Position numbers and translations under genes: made by a program. Under the pieces are notes generated by a model. It did not search any database. It was not told where the DNA came from and worked only from the letters and a program-made list of their open reading frames with translations. This document shows, one piece after another, positions 1-8,772 of a DNA stretch of 46,892 nt (the stretch's first letter is position 1; each line of letters starts with the position of its first letter). Source of the stretch: Bacteroidia bacterium (GTDB lineage: Bacteria > Bacteroidota > Bacteroidia > Bacteroidales > Prolixibacteraceae); the NCBI GenBank assembly GCA_026391295.1, contig JAPLDS010000047.1, forward strand, positions 1 through 46,892, given 5' to 3'.

Positions 1-132
1 ATTAGTGATCAGAGAGTTACTGAAATTGAAAACATCTTAAATAACAGACCAAGAAAACGTTTTGGATTTGAATCTCCTATATTTGTAATGGAAAAATTAT
101 TGTTTAACCCAAAAGTTGCATTTGTAGCTTGA
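1..132 (+). CDS. IS30-family transposase, C-terminal fragment (cut by window start)
   Basis: Frame 1 is open from the first base to a TGA at 130-132 and encodes 43 residues. They include the stretch NNRPRKRFGFESPI, followed by MEKLLFNPKVAFVA and the stop. The NNRPRK-(h)GF-(x)-P motif is the hallmark of the end of the DDE integrase domain of IS30-family transposases, and an NPxVAF(V/M)-type tail is common in Bacteroidota members. Only the 3' end lies in the window, so the element's left end, inverted repeats and activity cannot be judged. The right inverted repeat should fall just after the stop but cannot be recognised without the left one. The same frame stays open past the stop into the next gene, consistent with insertion into or immediately before it. 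Confidence 0.8.
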   Translation: MSDQRVTEIENILNNRPRKRFGFESPIFVMEKLLFNPKVAFVA

Positions 133-162
133 ATTCAGCAAGAATTAAAATTACTCTGGCCT

Positions 163-471
163 TTGGTCTATAACTTCACCCCTGCATTATTTAAAGTAAG
201 GTTCGAAAACTGGAGAGTCGTGCGCAGGACGCAGATGGGGCAAGCTAGAAAATTCACAAAGCGAAATAAAACCATTGTGCTTTTACGTAGGAAATTTGGT
301 ATTTGGGGTGTTGTAATTTTATCTCCAATAATCCTCTCGATTCCTCTCGGCGCCTTATTGGGAAGTAAATATTTTAAGCATAACAAGCACTTTATACCTC
401 TGATGATTTTCTCAATTGCTATTTGGGGTGCCCTCTCGAGCGCCTTCTTCAGCCTGTTTATGAATCAATAG
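163..471 (+). CDS. small two-helix membrane protein, probably 5'-truncated by the IS element
   Basis: The C-terminal two thirds hold a basic segment (FTKRNKTIVLLRRKFGIWG) followed by two hydrophobic helices, roughly residues 48-66 and 78-98. This resembles the C-terminal half of a Bacteroidota membrane protein of about 150 residues whose earlier part supplies further helices. I recall that family only from its general sequence look. The frame begins with a TTG at 163, has an ATG at 235, and is open back to the transposase stop at 132. No convincing N-terminus or promoter is visible. The simplest reading is that an IS30 insertion removed the 5' part. Its end overlaps the end of the convergent HEAT-like gene by 14 bp. 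Function unknown. Confidence 0.5.
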   Translation: MVYNFTPALFKVRFENWRVVRRTQMGQARKFTKRNKTIVLLRRKFGIWGVVILSPIILSIPLGALLGSKYFKHNKHFIPLMIFSIAIWGALSSAFFSLFMNQ

Positions 472-994
472 TTAGTTTTCGACTTATATTTTCTAATCGA
501 TTGATAAACCCTGCAGAGCCTCCCTTGAGCCGATAGCTTTCAATAACAAGGGTTAATTCAGATTTAAAGTCCGGCACTTGCAGTGAAATATTGTAGAGTA
601 GCTGCAAGCTATTCACTCGCACAGCAACAGCCTTGGAGGTTTCTATCAGGACCAAACATCTATCAATCAATTTTGCCAAGAATACTTCTGGAACTTCATG
701 GCGCGTTAAAATACGGGTGAGATGACGCTGCAAAGAGCTATTTTCAGTAGTTAATAGTGGAATTACAAGGAGATGCAACCTATTTTTAATCCATTCAGGG
801 TTGCGTTCTAACAGTAGATCCAAGATCCAGGCCGATCGCCAAGCCAGAAGAGCCTCCGTTGAAGCTGTAAGATCAAGTAGTTTTTGAAACAGCTGATCAT
901 CTATGCTTGCGGCAGCTTCCCATATCCGAAAGTCGCCAATTCGAAAAAAGTATATTGACTTGCTAAATATATTATCTTCAAGACTGAGGTCCAT
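458..994 (-). CDS. HEAT/armadillo-like helical repeat protein of unknown function
   Basis: The protein has 178 residues from the ATG at 994. An in-frame ATG at 1015 would add seven. I prefer 994 because an A-rich stretch precedes it, as is usual for Bacteroidota starts; the longer open frame up to 1195 lies inside ppk. The protein is almost wholly alpha-helical, with the order WRSAWILDLLLERNPEW, then a HLTRILTRHEVPE block, then AVAVRVNSLQLLYNIS, then an acidic helix and GFINRLENISRKL at the end. This matches a recurrent uncharacterised Bacteroidota family with WRAAW..D, RR...kIL, P.AVkv.s...L and sR..kil motifs, likely an alpha-solenoid scaffold. Its start overlaps the end of ppk by 17 bp, which suggests translational coupling. 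No catalytic motif is visible. Confidence 0.7.
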   Translation of the reverse strand: MDLSLEDNIFSKSIYFFRIGDFRIWEAAASIDDQLFQKLLDLTASTEALLAWRSAWILDLLLERNPEWIKNRLHLLVIPLLTTENSSLQRHLTRILTRHEVPEVFLAKLIDRCLVLIETSKAVAVRVNSLQLLYNISLQVPDFKSELTLVIESYRLKGGSAGFINRLENISRKLTIDS

Positions 995-3026
995 TTTTTT
1001 CGCTGAGGTAATCATAAAAGAGAAGCTGAGATCTGACCTGCGGTCTCTTTTTCTGATTTTTAATCGTATTTGACAGTTCGTTATCCAAGATTCTAGCTGA
1101 TGTATTATCCTTCCATTGCAGATTAAAAAAGGCCAATAAATCTTTTTTAATGATCGGATCGTAGATTGGAGCAGCAACTTCGACCCTCCGATCAAGGTTT
1201 CGGGTCATAAAGTCGGAGGACGAGATATAAACGCGCTCATCGCCCCCATTATAAAAGTAGAACATTCGAGAATGCTCTAGATATCTGTCTATCAACCCTA
1301 TTGCAGGCACGACAACCTTTTGGTCTCCAGATTCCGTATACATTGAAAACATCCCTCTTACATTCAGTCGAACATCAACGCCGGCACGTGCAGCTTCCTC
1401 AAGCTTAGAAATTATTTCTAAGTCGACTAGATTGTTGCACTTCAAAAATATTCGCCCCTCGCCACCACGCTTTGCATTCGAGATTTCTTGTTTGATCATG
1501 GCCACTATCTTTTTCCGCATGGTAAATGGAGAGACCAAGAGATGCTGAAATCGTCCAGCCTTATAGTTTCGATCAAAAAAATCAAATACGGCTTCGACTT
1601 CTCGAGTAATATTCGGATCTGCAGTACATAATAACTGATCAGAAAATAATTTCGCTGTGATCTCATTAAAATTACCAGTTCCAATCATGGCATATCTTTT
1701 ATGATCTTTCCCTTCCTTCCTGGTAATCAAACATAATTTAGAATGAACCTTCAGCCCAGGAACTCCTAATTTAACCTTGACATTCTCTTTGACCAATATA
1801 TTCCAATACTCGATATTATCCTGCTCGTTAAAGCGAGCTTGTAACTCAAGCACGACCGTAACTTTCTTCCCATTTCGGGCAGCATTAATTAACGCATTAA
1901 CAATATGAGAATTACGTGCCAAACGATAGATGGTCATTTTAATCTCTGTCACTTTTGGATCAATAGATGCTTCGCGCAACAAATCGACGAAATGGAAAAA
2001 CGAGTGATACGGGAAATGGAAAAATACATCACCCTTTTTAATACTATCTAAATAAGACTGGCCATGAACAATACTAGGATGCCTAACCGGACTTATTGGC
2101 TTATAGTATAGATGTTCAGCCCCCAACATTGGGAAACCCATATAGTCTTTAAAATTATGAATCCGACCACCGCTAATCACGACATCGCCCTTTTTGAAAT
2201 TGAGCTTAAGCAGAATAAAGGAGAGCAGATTCTCCGGCATATCCTTTTCATGTACGAATCGAACCAGAGCACTATTCCCACGTTTAACAATACTTTTTTC
2301 GATACGCTTAACATAACTCTCGGCCACATCATCGTCTAAATCCAGCTCTGCATCTCGATTTAATTTAAATATGTAAGAGCTAATCTTATGGTAGCTAAAC
2401 ATGTAAAAGGTATCATCTAATTCGTAGCGGATAACATCTTCGAGAAGAATTATATATTTTTTATCATCTTCTGATGGAATAACAACAAATCGAGGCAAGG
2501 AATCACTTGGAACTTCTATAAGAGCAAATTCCGACTTTTTATTCTTTACCATTTCCACTGCGAGGTAAATGGCATCATCGCTTAAAAGGGGCATTTTAGT
2601 CCCTTTTTTCAGAATAATAGGCATAATTCGCGGACGAACTTCGCGTTTAAAGTAATGAGTTACAAACTCACCTTGCTTCTCTGTTAGTTGAGTCTCATTT
2701 ACTATAAAAATATTTTCCTTTTCTAGCTCGGATAAGATTTGATTATAAATCAATCCAAACTTATTACTATGCTCAACAACAATCTCTTCAATCTGAGCAA
2801 GGACCTCTCGAGGATTTCCACCTTCAGCTAAGGTAAGCTGACCAACCATCGCCAACCGACGCAAAATGGCCACCCGAACCCGAAAAAACTCATCTAAATT
2901 ATTGGAATAAATACCTAGGAATTTCAATCGCTCAATAAGAGGCACCTCATGCCTGGAAGCCTCTTGAAGAAGTCGTTCATTAAAGGATAACCAGCTAATT
3001 TCTTTGCTTCGAAGAATTGTATTCAT
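978..3026 (-). CDS. ppk1: polyphosphate kinase 1
   Basis: PPK1 makes and breaks inorganic polyphosphate from ATP at the membrane and cytosol. From the ATG at 3026 the protein has 682 residues, close to the usual 690. The N-terminal domain (EISWLSFNERLLQEA...LKFLGIYSNNLDEFFRVRV) is typical. The two phospholipase-D-like C-terminal domains carry the autophosphorylated histidine in LKVHSKLCLI (about residue 428), the NFNE motif after it, and the second histidine in EHSRMFYF (about residue 585). A longer frame starts at a TTG at 3074. I reject it because the promoter-like TATCTTTG (3058-3051) lies between the two starts, so the mRNA would begin downstream of the TTG. The gene is divergent from the TPR gene and overlaps the HEAT-like gene behind it. 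Confidence 0.95.
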   Translation of the reverse strand: MNTILRSKEISWLSFNERLLQEASRHEVPLIERLKFLGIYSNNLDEFFRVRVAILRRLAMVGQLTLAEGGNPREVLAQIEEIVVEHSNKFGLIYNQILSELEKENIFIVNETQLTEKQGEFVTHYFKREVRPRIMPIILKKGTKMPLLSDDAIYLAVEMVKNKKSEFALIEVPSDSLPRFVVIPSEDDKKYIILLEDVIRYELDDTFYMFSYHKISSYIFKLNRDAELDLDDDVAESYVKRIEKSIVKRGNSALVRFVHEKDMPENLLSFILLKLNFKKGDVVISGGRIHNFKDYMGFPMLGAEHLYYKPISPVRHPSIVHGQSYLDSIKKGDVFFHFPYHSFFHFVDLLREASIDPKVTEIKMTIYRLARNSHIVNALINAARNGKKVTVVLELQARFNEQDNIEYWNILVKENVKVKLGVPGLKVHSKLCLITRKEGKDHKRYAMIGTGNFNEITAKLFSDQLLCTADPNITREVEAVFDFFDRNYKAGRFQHLLVSPFTMRKKIVAMIKQEISNAKRGGEGRIFLKCNNLVDLEIISKLEEAARAGVDVRLNVRGMFSMYTESGDQKVVVPAIGLIDRYLEHSRMFYFYNGGDERVYISSSDFMTRNLDRRVEVAAPIYDPIIKKDLLAFFNLQWKDNTSARILDNELSNTIKNQKKRPQVRSQLLFYDYLSEKNGPQS

Positions 3027-3050
3027 TCCAAAATAAAATTTGTTTTTTTT

Positions 3051-3083
3051 CAAAGATATTAATTCAGAATTCAAAAAGTCAAT
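3051..3083 (-). promoter_or_regulatory. Bacteroidota-type promoter for ppk1
   Basis: Read on the minus strand, ATTG (3083-3080) is followed 21 bases later by TATCTTTG (3058-3051). This is a full match to the -7 element TAnnTTTG of the primary Bacteroidota sigma factor with a near -33 TTTG. A transcript would start about 15 bases before the ATG at 3026. Predicted by eye only. Confidence 0.55.
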
Positions 3084-3098
3084 GACCTTGAACTAATT

Positions 3099-3130
3099 AT
3101 TGTTATTAACTATTATTTCATGTAAATTTG
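3099..3130 (+). promoter_or_regulatory. Bacteroidota-type promoter for the TPR gene
   Basis: ATTG (3099-3102) is followed after 20 bases by TAAATTTG (3123-3130). This is an exact TAnnTTTG -7 element with a near -33 element at the expected spacing, 25 bases before the ATG at 3156. It faces away from the ppk1 promoter in the same short intergenic region. Confidence 0.6.
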
Positions 3131-3155
3131 ATCTAAGTGATACATAGATCAGAAC

Positions 3156-5387
3156 ATGCAAGAACAAGAAATAAAAGTAAAATACGAAAACATCTGTACT
3201 CTGCTCTCAGCCAGAAAGCTAAAGCCAGCATTTGACCTGCTAGAGCAATTAATCGTCTTCACAGGGCTTGCCGAACTGCATGAGAAATACATCACCTTAG
3301 AGCAAAATTACAGATATATGCTCAAATATACCGTTGAAGGGATAACAGATCCTGAAAGGCAAAATATCTATGAGCATCTGCTAATATCCACTTTTGAGCT
3401 TGCCGATAATTGTTTTGAGAATCTTCGTCTAAAAACATCTCAATCCATTGAATACCAGAAAAAGAAAGGGTTTACAAAGCACTATATCACCGATTTTACA
3501 AAATTCAGGGATGAATTAGAAAAATTTTATATCCAAGGAGAGTTGTTCAGCCTTCAAGATTCGTCCATAGAAACGAAGAAAAATCGACGGACTGAAGAAG
3601 AGATCCATCTGCAAAAGATCTTTACCCTTTTTTATCATATTTGGTTTACCGATCGTCTGACGGGTGATGAGCTTCAATTTCTAGAATCCTTTATGAAGAG
3701 TAAAAGTGTTCCAGATCCTGAAAAATCACTTATCGTAACGGGCTTAACGCTAAGCCTGATGCGCTATTTTGATGAACACAAAATTTTCGTCCTATTCAAT
3801 GCCTTTGAAGATTCATCTGAAGAAGTTAGTCAAAGAGCGCTAGTCGGCCTAATTATTGGCATCTATCACTACGATCAGCGAATGCCATTCTTCCATGCTA
3901 TTTTAGGAAGGCTAACTATTTTCATCGATGATTTGCGCTTTCGTTCAAATCTGGAAAAGATCATCTTGCAATTCATTCGGAGCAAAGAGACCGAGAAGAT
4001 CAAACGAAAATTAGAAGATGAGATATTCCCGGAGATGCTGAAATTAAGTCCGAACCTGCGAAATAAGTTAAGTATTGAGAATATCCTTGGAGAGGGTATG
4101 ACCGAAGATAAGAATCCAGAGTGGAAGGAGATTTTAAAAGATTCACCTGGACTACTTGGGAAAATGGAAGAACTTACCGAGATGCAATTAGAAGGGGCGG
4201 ATGTCTTCCTTAGTTCCTTTTCGATGCTCAAGCATTTCCCATTTTTCAGTGAGGTCGCCAATTGGTTTTTCCCATTTACCCCTGACCATCCCGATGTTAA
4301 AAATAATCCGATTAACAAAGACGAGCCCGACGACCAATCACTGACTAAGTTAATCATGAAATCACCTATGCTATGTAATTCCGATAAGTACTCCTTCTTT
4401 TTCAGCATCACCAATATACCACCCGACTACAAACAAATGGTCGAAGATTCACTAAATGCGGAAGCGGAACAACTAGCGGATTATGCTAAAGAAGGCTCTT
4501 TACTAAGTAAACTGAACAAATCAGAAATCATTATACCGCTTTATATAAGAGATCTTTATCGATTTTACAAAATACATCCACAACACGAAGGATTTGAAGA
4601 TATTTTTGCCTGGAAATTCGATTTCCATCACAAATTCGCCTTCTCGAAAATTTTAAAAGAAGATCTTAACATCCAGCGTAATATTGCAGAATTTAATTTT
4701 TCAAAAAATTATTTTGTTGAAGCAGCAGAACTTTTTGAACTAATTCTTCAAACAACAGAAGATGCAGAGCTAATTCAAAAACTGGCCTATTGTTATCAGA
4801 AAATAGGCGATTATAAGAAAGCCCTTGAGCTTTATCTTAAAGCTGATCTCTTTGATCGGAATAAGCTATGGAACTACAAAAAAATCGCCTTATGCTATCG
4901 AAACCTAAAGAAACCGGCAAAGGCACTAGAGTATTATCTGTTAGCTGATGTGCTTGATGCCGATAATTTATCGTTGCAAATATCTATTGGCCAATGTCAA
5001 ATGGAGCTTAAGCAATACGAGGAAGCATTAAAATCGTATTTCAAAGTCGAATACCTGGCACCTGGGGATAAAAAAGTATGGAGGCCGATCGGATGGTGCT
5101 CCTTCTTAGTCGGGAAAATTGGACAGGCCGAGAAATACTACGAACGATTAATCAGCGACTTTCCAAATAAGTTTGATCTAATGAATATGGGGCATGTACA
5201 ATGGTGCCTTGGGAATCGAAAGTTCGCGCTCGATTTCTACAAAAGAAGCATCAACGATGGAGACAATACCGAAAAAGATTTCATGGAAGCATTTGAGGAA
5301 GATCTGCCAAATCTCCTGGCACGTGGTGTCGACCCAGATGATGTTCCAATTATGATGGATCAATTGCGTTATTTCTTAGCCAATTAA
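3156..5387 (+). CDS. tetratricopeptide-repeat protein of unknown function
   Basis: The protein has 743 residues, no signal peptide and no membrane segment, so it is probably cytosolic. The first 500 or so residues are helical and acidic without a recognised domain. The C-terminal part, about residues 510-700, contains consecutive TPR units: YFVEAAELFELILQ, DYKKALELYLKADLFD, KPAKALEYYLLADVLDAD, QYEEALKSYFKVEYLAPG and KIGQAEKYYERLISDFP. TPRs bind other proteins, so it is likely a scaffold. It is divergent from ppk1 with its own promoter, and its stop lies only 39 bp from the end of the convergent PorP/SprF-like pseudogene. No known Bacteroidota gene name could be attached. Confidence 0.8.
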   Translation: MQEQEIKVKYENICTLLSARKLKPAFDLLEQLIVFTGLAELHEKYITLEQNYRYMLKYTVEGITDPERQNIYEHLLISTFELADNCFENLRLKTSQSIEYQKKKGFTKHYITDFTKFRDELEKFYIQGELFSLQDSSIETKKNRRTEEEIHLQKIFTLFYHIWFTDRLTGDELQFLESFMKSKSVPDPEKSLIVTGLTLSLMRYFDEHKIFVLFNAFEDSSEEVSQRALVGLIIGIYHYDQRMPFFHAILGRLTIFIDDLRFRSNLEKIILQFIRSKETEKIKRKLEDEIFPEMLKLSPNLRNKLSIENILGEGMTEDKNPEWKEILKDSPGLLGKMEELTEMQLEGADVFLSSFSMLKHFPFFSEVANWFFPFTPDHPDVKNNPINKDEPDDQSLTKLIMKSPMLCNSDKYSFFFSITNIPPDYKQMVEDSLNAEAEQLADYAKEGSLLSKLNKSEIIIPLYIRDLYRFYKIHPQHEGFEDIFAWKFDFHHKFAFSKILKEDLNIQRNIAEFNFSKNYFVEAAELFELILQTTEDAELIQKLAYCYQKIGDYKKALELYLKADLFDRNKLWNYKKIALCYRNLKKPAKALEYYLLADVLDADNLSLQISIGQCQMELKQYEEALKSYFKVEYLAPGDKKVWRPIGWCSFLVGKIGQAEKYYERLISDFPNKFDLMNMGHVQWCLGNRKFALDFYKRSINDGDNTEKDFMEAFEEDLPNLLARGVDPDDVPIMMDQLRYFLAN

Positions 5388-5426
5388 TTGGATAAAATGC
5401 TTTATTAATTGAAACTTCCTGCCGTA

Positions 5427-6371
5427 TTAAAAATACCGTGGCGTCATATGTTGTCCGCGCCGAAGAGTCAAAAAATCATAGCTAATTAGAAACTCGTGGG
5501 AGCCTGAGTTTACTTGAGTCGGATTGAAAGTTGTCCGATCATAGGAGTACCCAAATTTTAATTGGGAGTTCACGTGTTATTGGAAAATTAAGCCTGCAGA
5601 GTTCTGAATTCGATAGGTTGCTCCAATCCATACTTGATCATAAAGTAAAAAGCTCAATGCCAGATCAACAAAGCTTGGTGTTCTTTCGGCCCACCGGTAA
5701 AGTGCGGTAGGTTTTATTTTTAGCCAACTATCCAGAATAAATACTTTACCGGCCATTCCATAAATATGGTACACTTCTCGATAAATCTTAGTGCCATCTT
5801 GATTCGGCAGACTATTCCTTATAACTTTTGGGATCGAGACACCTAAAAAAAATTGGTCACTATGCCAAAGTAGACCTGCTCCCATATTCGGTAGAAAACG
5901 AGATTTTATATCATAGGCAAATATGCGATCAGGATGGTCCCAAATAGCGAGATTTGTTAAGTCGGCTTGATACAAATTAAACCCACCTTTGAGCCCAAAT
6001 GAAAGATATTGATCTTTGACAATCTTTACACGATAGGCGTAGTCGATGTAGACGCCATTTTGTTTGATTGGACCCCATCTATCATTTACAATACTCAATC
6101 CAAGTCCAAGACTGTACTTTTGAATAGGGCCGCTAAGGGTGAATGTATTGGTATTTGGAGCACCGTCAAATCCAATCCATTGTGCCCGAGCAATTCCAGT
6201 ACAATTCAAAGTGCCTGAAAGGCCCGCATAGGCAGGTTGAATTGTCAATAAGTTATTTGTGTATTGGGCATAAACCGGATCTTGCTGCGAATAACTGGTG
6301 GTAGGTGCAACAAAGAGAATAGCAAAAATAAGGCTTTCAAAATAGACAACTGCTCGGTTGTAAATTTTCAA
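5427..6371 (-). pseudogene. PorP/SprF-family T9SS-associated membrane protein, interrupted by an in-frame TAA
   Basis: PorP/SprF proteins are outer-membrane beta-barrels linked to type IX secretion and gliding. Residues 1-29 form a signal peptide, and the mature part begins with QQDPVYAQYTNNLLTIQPAYAG, the family's diagnostic N-terminus (QDPQFSQYMFN...NPAYAG). Beta strands follow (SGPIQKYSLGLGLSIVNDRWG). The frame stops at TAA (5577-5579) after 264 residues, well short of the family's roughly 310. The same frame continues past that codon for 49 more residues, including QLKFGYSYDRTTFNP and SGSHEFLISYDF, exactly the expected last strands, and ends at TAA (5427-5429). The family normally has tyrosine after the FQ, so a TAT or TAC to TAA change explains the stop. 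Without the last strands the barrel should not close. A sequencing error or readthrough cannot be excluded. Confidence 0.8.
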
Positions 6372-6455
6372 GACAGACTATAATGTCTATCAAATATAAC
6401 GAAAAAATGGGTTAATTCCTTATTCAGGAAGAGGCAAAAGATCGAAAATAAATGA

Positions 6456-6501
6456 AACGAAGAGAGGCTTAACCAAAATTTTGGTTAAGCCTCTCTTCGT
6501 T
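6456..6501 (-). terminator. perfect 46-bp palindrome, terminator of gcvH
   Basis: Bases 6456-6478 and 6479-6501 are exact reverse complements (23-bp arms, centre AAAATTTT). It lies 29 bp after the gcvH stop and about 85 bp before the start of the PorP/SprF-like gene on the same strand. A transcript would form a very stable hairpin with GC-rich mid-stem and A/U-rich tip. It is symmetrical and could act in both directions. Confidence 0.7.
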
Positions 6502-6530
6502 AATTGCAATTATTAAAAGAAGTAACGAGA

Positions 6531-6911
6531 TTACTCTGCTACCATTGCTTTATATTGATCGGCTGTTAAAAGCGAATCTAGTTCCGAAGCATCTGCTACT
6601 TTTATCTTCACAAGCCAACCTGCGTTGTATGGATCTTTATTTACGAGCTCGGCCTCATCAGCTAAAGCATCATTCATCTCTACTATTTCACCTGAGACAG
6701 GCATAAATAAATCAGACACCGTCTTAACGGCCTCGATGGTGCCAAAAATTTCTTCCTTGGCTAGATTTTCCCCAACCGTTTCAATCTCAAGATAAACGAT
6801 GTCGCCTAATTCGCCTTGTGCAAAATCGGTAATTCCGATAAAAGCAAAAGCCCCTTCAACACGAATCCACTCATGGTCTTTCGTGTATTTTAAATTTGAT
6901 GGAATATTCAT
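6531..6911 (-). CDS. gcvH: glycine cleavage system H protein
   Basis: GcvH is the lipoyl carrier that shuttles the aminomethyl group between the P, T and L proteins of glycine cleavage. Its 126 residues match the family. It has the N-terminal [12 protein letters not shown], the [19 protein letters not shown] segment, and the lipoylation site Lys63 in EAVKTVSDL, followed by [13 protein letters not shown] and [15 protein letters not shown]. No gcvP or gcvT lies nearby, which is usual in this phylum. It has its own promoter and is followed by a strong hairpin, so it is probably monocistronic. Confidence 0.97.
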   Translation of the reverse strand: MNIPSNLKYTKDHEWIRVEGAFAFIGITDFAQGELGDIVYLEIETVGENLAKEEIFGTIEAVKTVSDLFMPVSGEIVEMNDALADEAELVNKDPYNAGWLVKIKVADASELDSLLTADQYKAMVAE

Positions 6912-6945
6912 TGCTTAATTTTTTAATGTGTCTGATTTGATGTTT

Positions 6946-6953
6946 CAAAAATA
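6946..6953 (-). promoter_or_regulatory. promoter -7 element for gcvH
   Basis: The minus strand reads TATTTTTG, an exact TAnnTTTG, with a TTTA 18 bases upstream as a weak -33. It lies 35 bases before the gcvH start codon. Confidence 0.5.
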
Positions 6954-7102
6954 CGATAAATTAGAATGCGTTAAACTTGCAATTGCACACTTTTATCATC
7001 TATTCTTACAGAAGGATGAAAAATAACGAGCTAAAAAAATCCATTCGCTTTTATAAAAGGGAGATTTTCGTTATAATTGGGGTATAAATCACCGATTATA
7101 GT

Positions 7103-7519
7103 ATGTTTAAAGAAGAAATAAATTCACTTTCCGATATAAGTACGATTGCGGCCAAGTTTATTCAGGCTTATCCAAACGACCGAATATTTGCATTTTATGG
7201 CTCTATGGGAGCTGGGAAAACAACTTTTATAAAGGCGCTTTGTGAGGAGTTGAAAGTTTTAGATTACGTTACCTCACCAACTTTTGCCTTAATCAACGAA
7301 TATCAAACAGAGCAGAAGGGGGCAATTTTTCATTTCGATTTCTACCGCATAAAAAGTCTTAGTGAAGCCTATGACTTTGGTTACGAAGATTATTTTTATA
7401 GCGGAAGTTACTGTTTTATTGAATGGCCCGAACTGATTGAATCATTATTGCCAGAGAGTACCATAAAGGTGCATATTAAAGAGATCGAGGGTGGCTCAAG
7501 AATCCTCGAATCGAATTAA
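7103..7519 (+). CDS. tsaE: tRNA threonylcarbamoyladenosine biosynthesis ATPase TsaE
   Basis: TsaE is the small ATPase that works with TsaB and TsaD to form t6A at position 37 of ANN-decoding tRNAs in the cytosol. The 138-residue protein has the Walker A motif GSMGAGKTTF at residues 33-42. Then come the family's SPTFALINEY, IFHFDFYRI and a C-terminal CFIEWPE block, in the canonical order. It is followed 27 bp later by the alanine-dehydrogenase-like gene on the same strand, a neighbour pair I recall as common in Bacteroidota. Confidence 0.95.
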   Translation: MFKEEINSLSDISTIAAKFIQAYPNDRIFAFYGSMGAGKTTFIKALCEELKVLDYVTSPTFALINEYQTEQKGAIFHFDFYRIKSLSEAYDFGYEDYFYSGSYCFIEWPELIESLLPESTIKVHIKEIEGGSRILESN

Positions 7520-7546
7520 TCGTATTCGCTTAAAGACTCAGAAATT

Positions 7547-8764
7547 ATGAATCAAAGGAAAGACAGCAAGCTGTCAACACTTGCGAATGACCAACTACTT
7601 CCACGTGAAGAGTTATATAAAAGAAGCCCTCGGAATGTTAAATTATCCATTGGGATTCCAAATAATTCGGCCTCCATGGAGTATAGTGTTCCTTTAACAC
7701 CCCAGTCGGTTGAGGTTCTCGTGCATAGCGGCCATGATGTATTTATTGAGAAAGGAGCAGGACAGGAAGCAAACTATTCCGACCGAGCCTATTCTGATTC
7801 TGGAGCCGTAATCTGCCAAACAGCAGCAGAGGTTTTCCAATGCGACATCATCCTAAAAATGGCCCCCTTCACACAAGAAGAGAGTCAATTAATGAAAGGG
7901 ACCCAGCTTTTACTGTCGCCGCTGTACCTCAGCATGCAAACTCAGGATTCTGTCCGTTGCTTAATGCGCAAAAAAGTTACGGCTGTGAGCTTTGAATACA
8001 TGAAAGACGAATATGGTCTTTTCCCTGTAGAGCAAATTTTTTCAGAGATCATGGGAAACACCTCCATGATTGTTGCAAGCGAATATTTAAGTACCGCAAG
8101 AAATGGCAAAGGGGTAATCTTAGGTTCAATAACGGGTATTTCACCAACAGAAGTCATAATACTGGGGACAGGTACAGCTGCTGAACATGCGGCCAGAACA
8201 GCCAGAGCTTTTGGAGCAACCGTGAAAATCTTTGATGATTCAATCTCCAAGCTTATGGATTTTCAATCTCGTCTTGGAGAACGCGTATTTACCTCTGTCT
8301 TTCACCCTAAAGCGTTGCGTAAAGCGATGAAGACAGCCGAAGTTTTAATTGGAGCCCTTTCAATGAATGAAGTGCCCAAAATGGTCGTTCCCGAGGAGAT
8401 GGTCGAGGGGATGAAAGAGAACTCAGTCATCATAGACCTAAATATTATCCAGGGAGGATGCATTGAAACGTCCAGGATCACAAACCATAAAAAACCAGTT
8501 TATGTAAAGCATGGGGTTATTCACTATTGCGTACCCAATATTACATCGCGTGTTGCTCGGACTACCTCAATAGCAGTTAGCAATATCCTAACCCCTATGT
8601 TAATTGAGATTGCACAATCAGGGGGTGTCAACCACTACGTCAAATCAAACCGCGGATTTTGCGAAGGTATCTATGTTTACAATGGCGTCCTTACGAATCC
8701 TGATATTGGAGCCGTGCTCAACATTCCCGTTACCGATATTAACTTATTGATGGCTGCATTTTAG
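7547..8764 (+). CDS. alanine dehydrogenase family protein
   Basis: The protein belongs to the alanine dehydrogenase/pyridine nucleotide transhydrogenase alpha family (NAD-dependent interconversion of alanine and pyruvate). The substrate-binding half is seen in GIPNN...RVPLTP-like text (SIGIPNNSASMEYSVPLTPQSV) and GHDVFIEKGAG. The Rossmann half is seen in EVIILGTGTAAEHAARTARAFGATVKIFD, and the late VPNITSRVARTTSIAVSNIL is typical. With 405 residues it is longer than classical Ald (about 370), with about 30 extra residues at the N-terminus. Some catalytic positions are hard to align by eye, and the usual ExR of the entry loop reads NSASMEYS, so strict alanine specificity is not assured. It sits downstream of tsaE and ends 8 bp from the convergent pullulanase gene. 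Confidence 0.8.
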   Translation: MNQRKDSKLSTLANDQLLPREELYKRSPRNVKLSIGIPNNSASMEYSVPLTPQSVEVLVHSGHDVFIEKGAGQEANYSDRAYSDSGAVICQTAAEVFQCDIILKMAPFTQEESQLMKGTQLLLSPLYLSMQTQDSVRCLMRKKVTAVSFEYMKDEYGLFPVEQIFSEIMGNTSMIVASEYLSTARNGKGVILGSITGISPTEVIILGTGTAAEHAARTARAFGATVKIFDDSISKLMDFQSRLGERVFTSVFHPKALRKAMKTAEVLIGALSMNEVPKMVVPEEMVEGMKENSVIIDLNIIQGGCIETSRITNHKKPVYVKHGVIHYCVPNITSRVARTTSIAVSNILTPMLIEIAQSGGVNHYVKSNRGFCEGIYVYNGVLTNPDIGAVLNIPVTDINLLMAAF

Positions 8765-8772
8765 CAGTGAGA

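Noticed and set aside
458-1195. 245-residue version of the HEAT-like protein
   Set aside because: The first 60 residues overlap ppk1 and do not resemble the family. The ATG at 994 or 1015 is a better start.
978-3074. Longer ppk1 start at TTG 3074
   Set aside because: A promoter -7 element lies at 3058-3051, between this codon and the ATG at 3026, and family N-termini begin near the ATG.
3875-4414. 179-residue open frame on the minus strand
   Set aside because: Lies entirely antisense to the TPR gene, has a random composition and no promoter.
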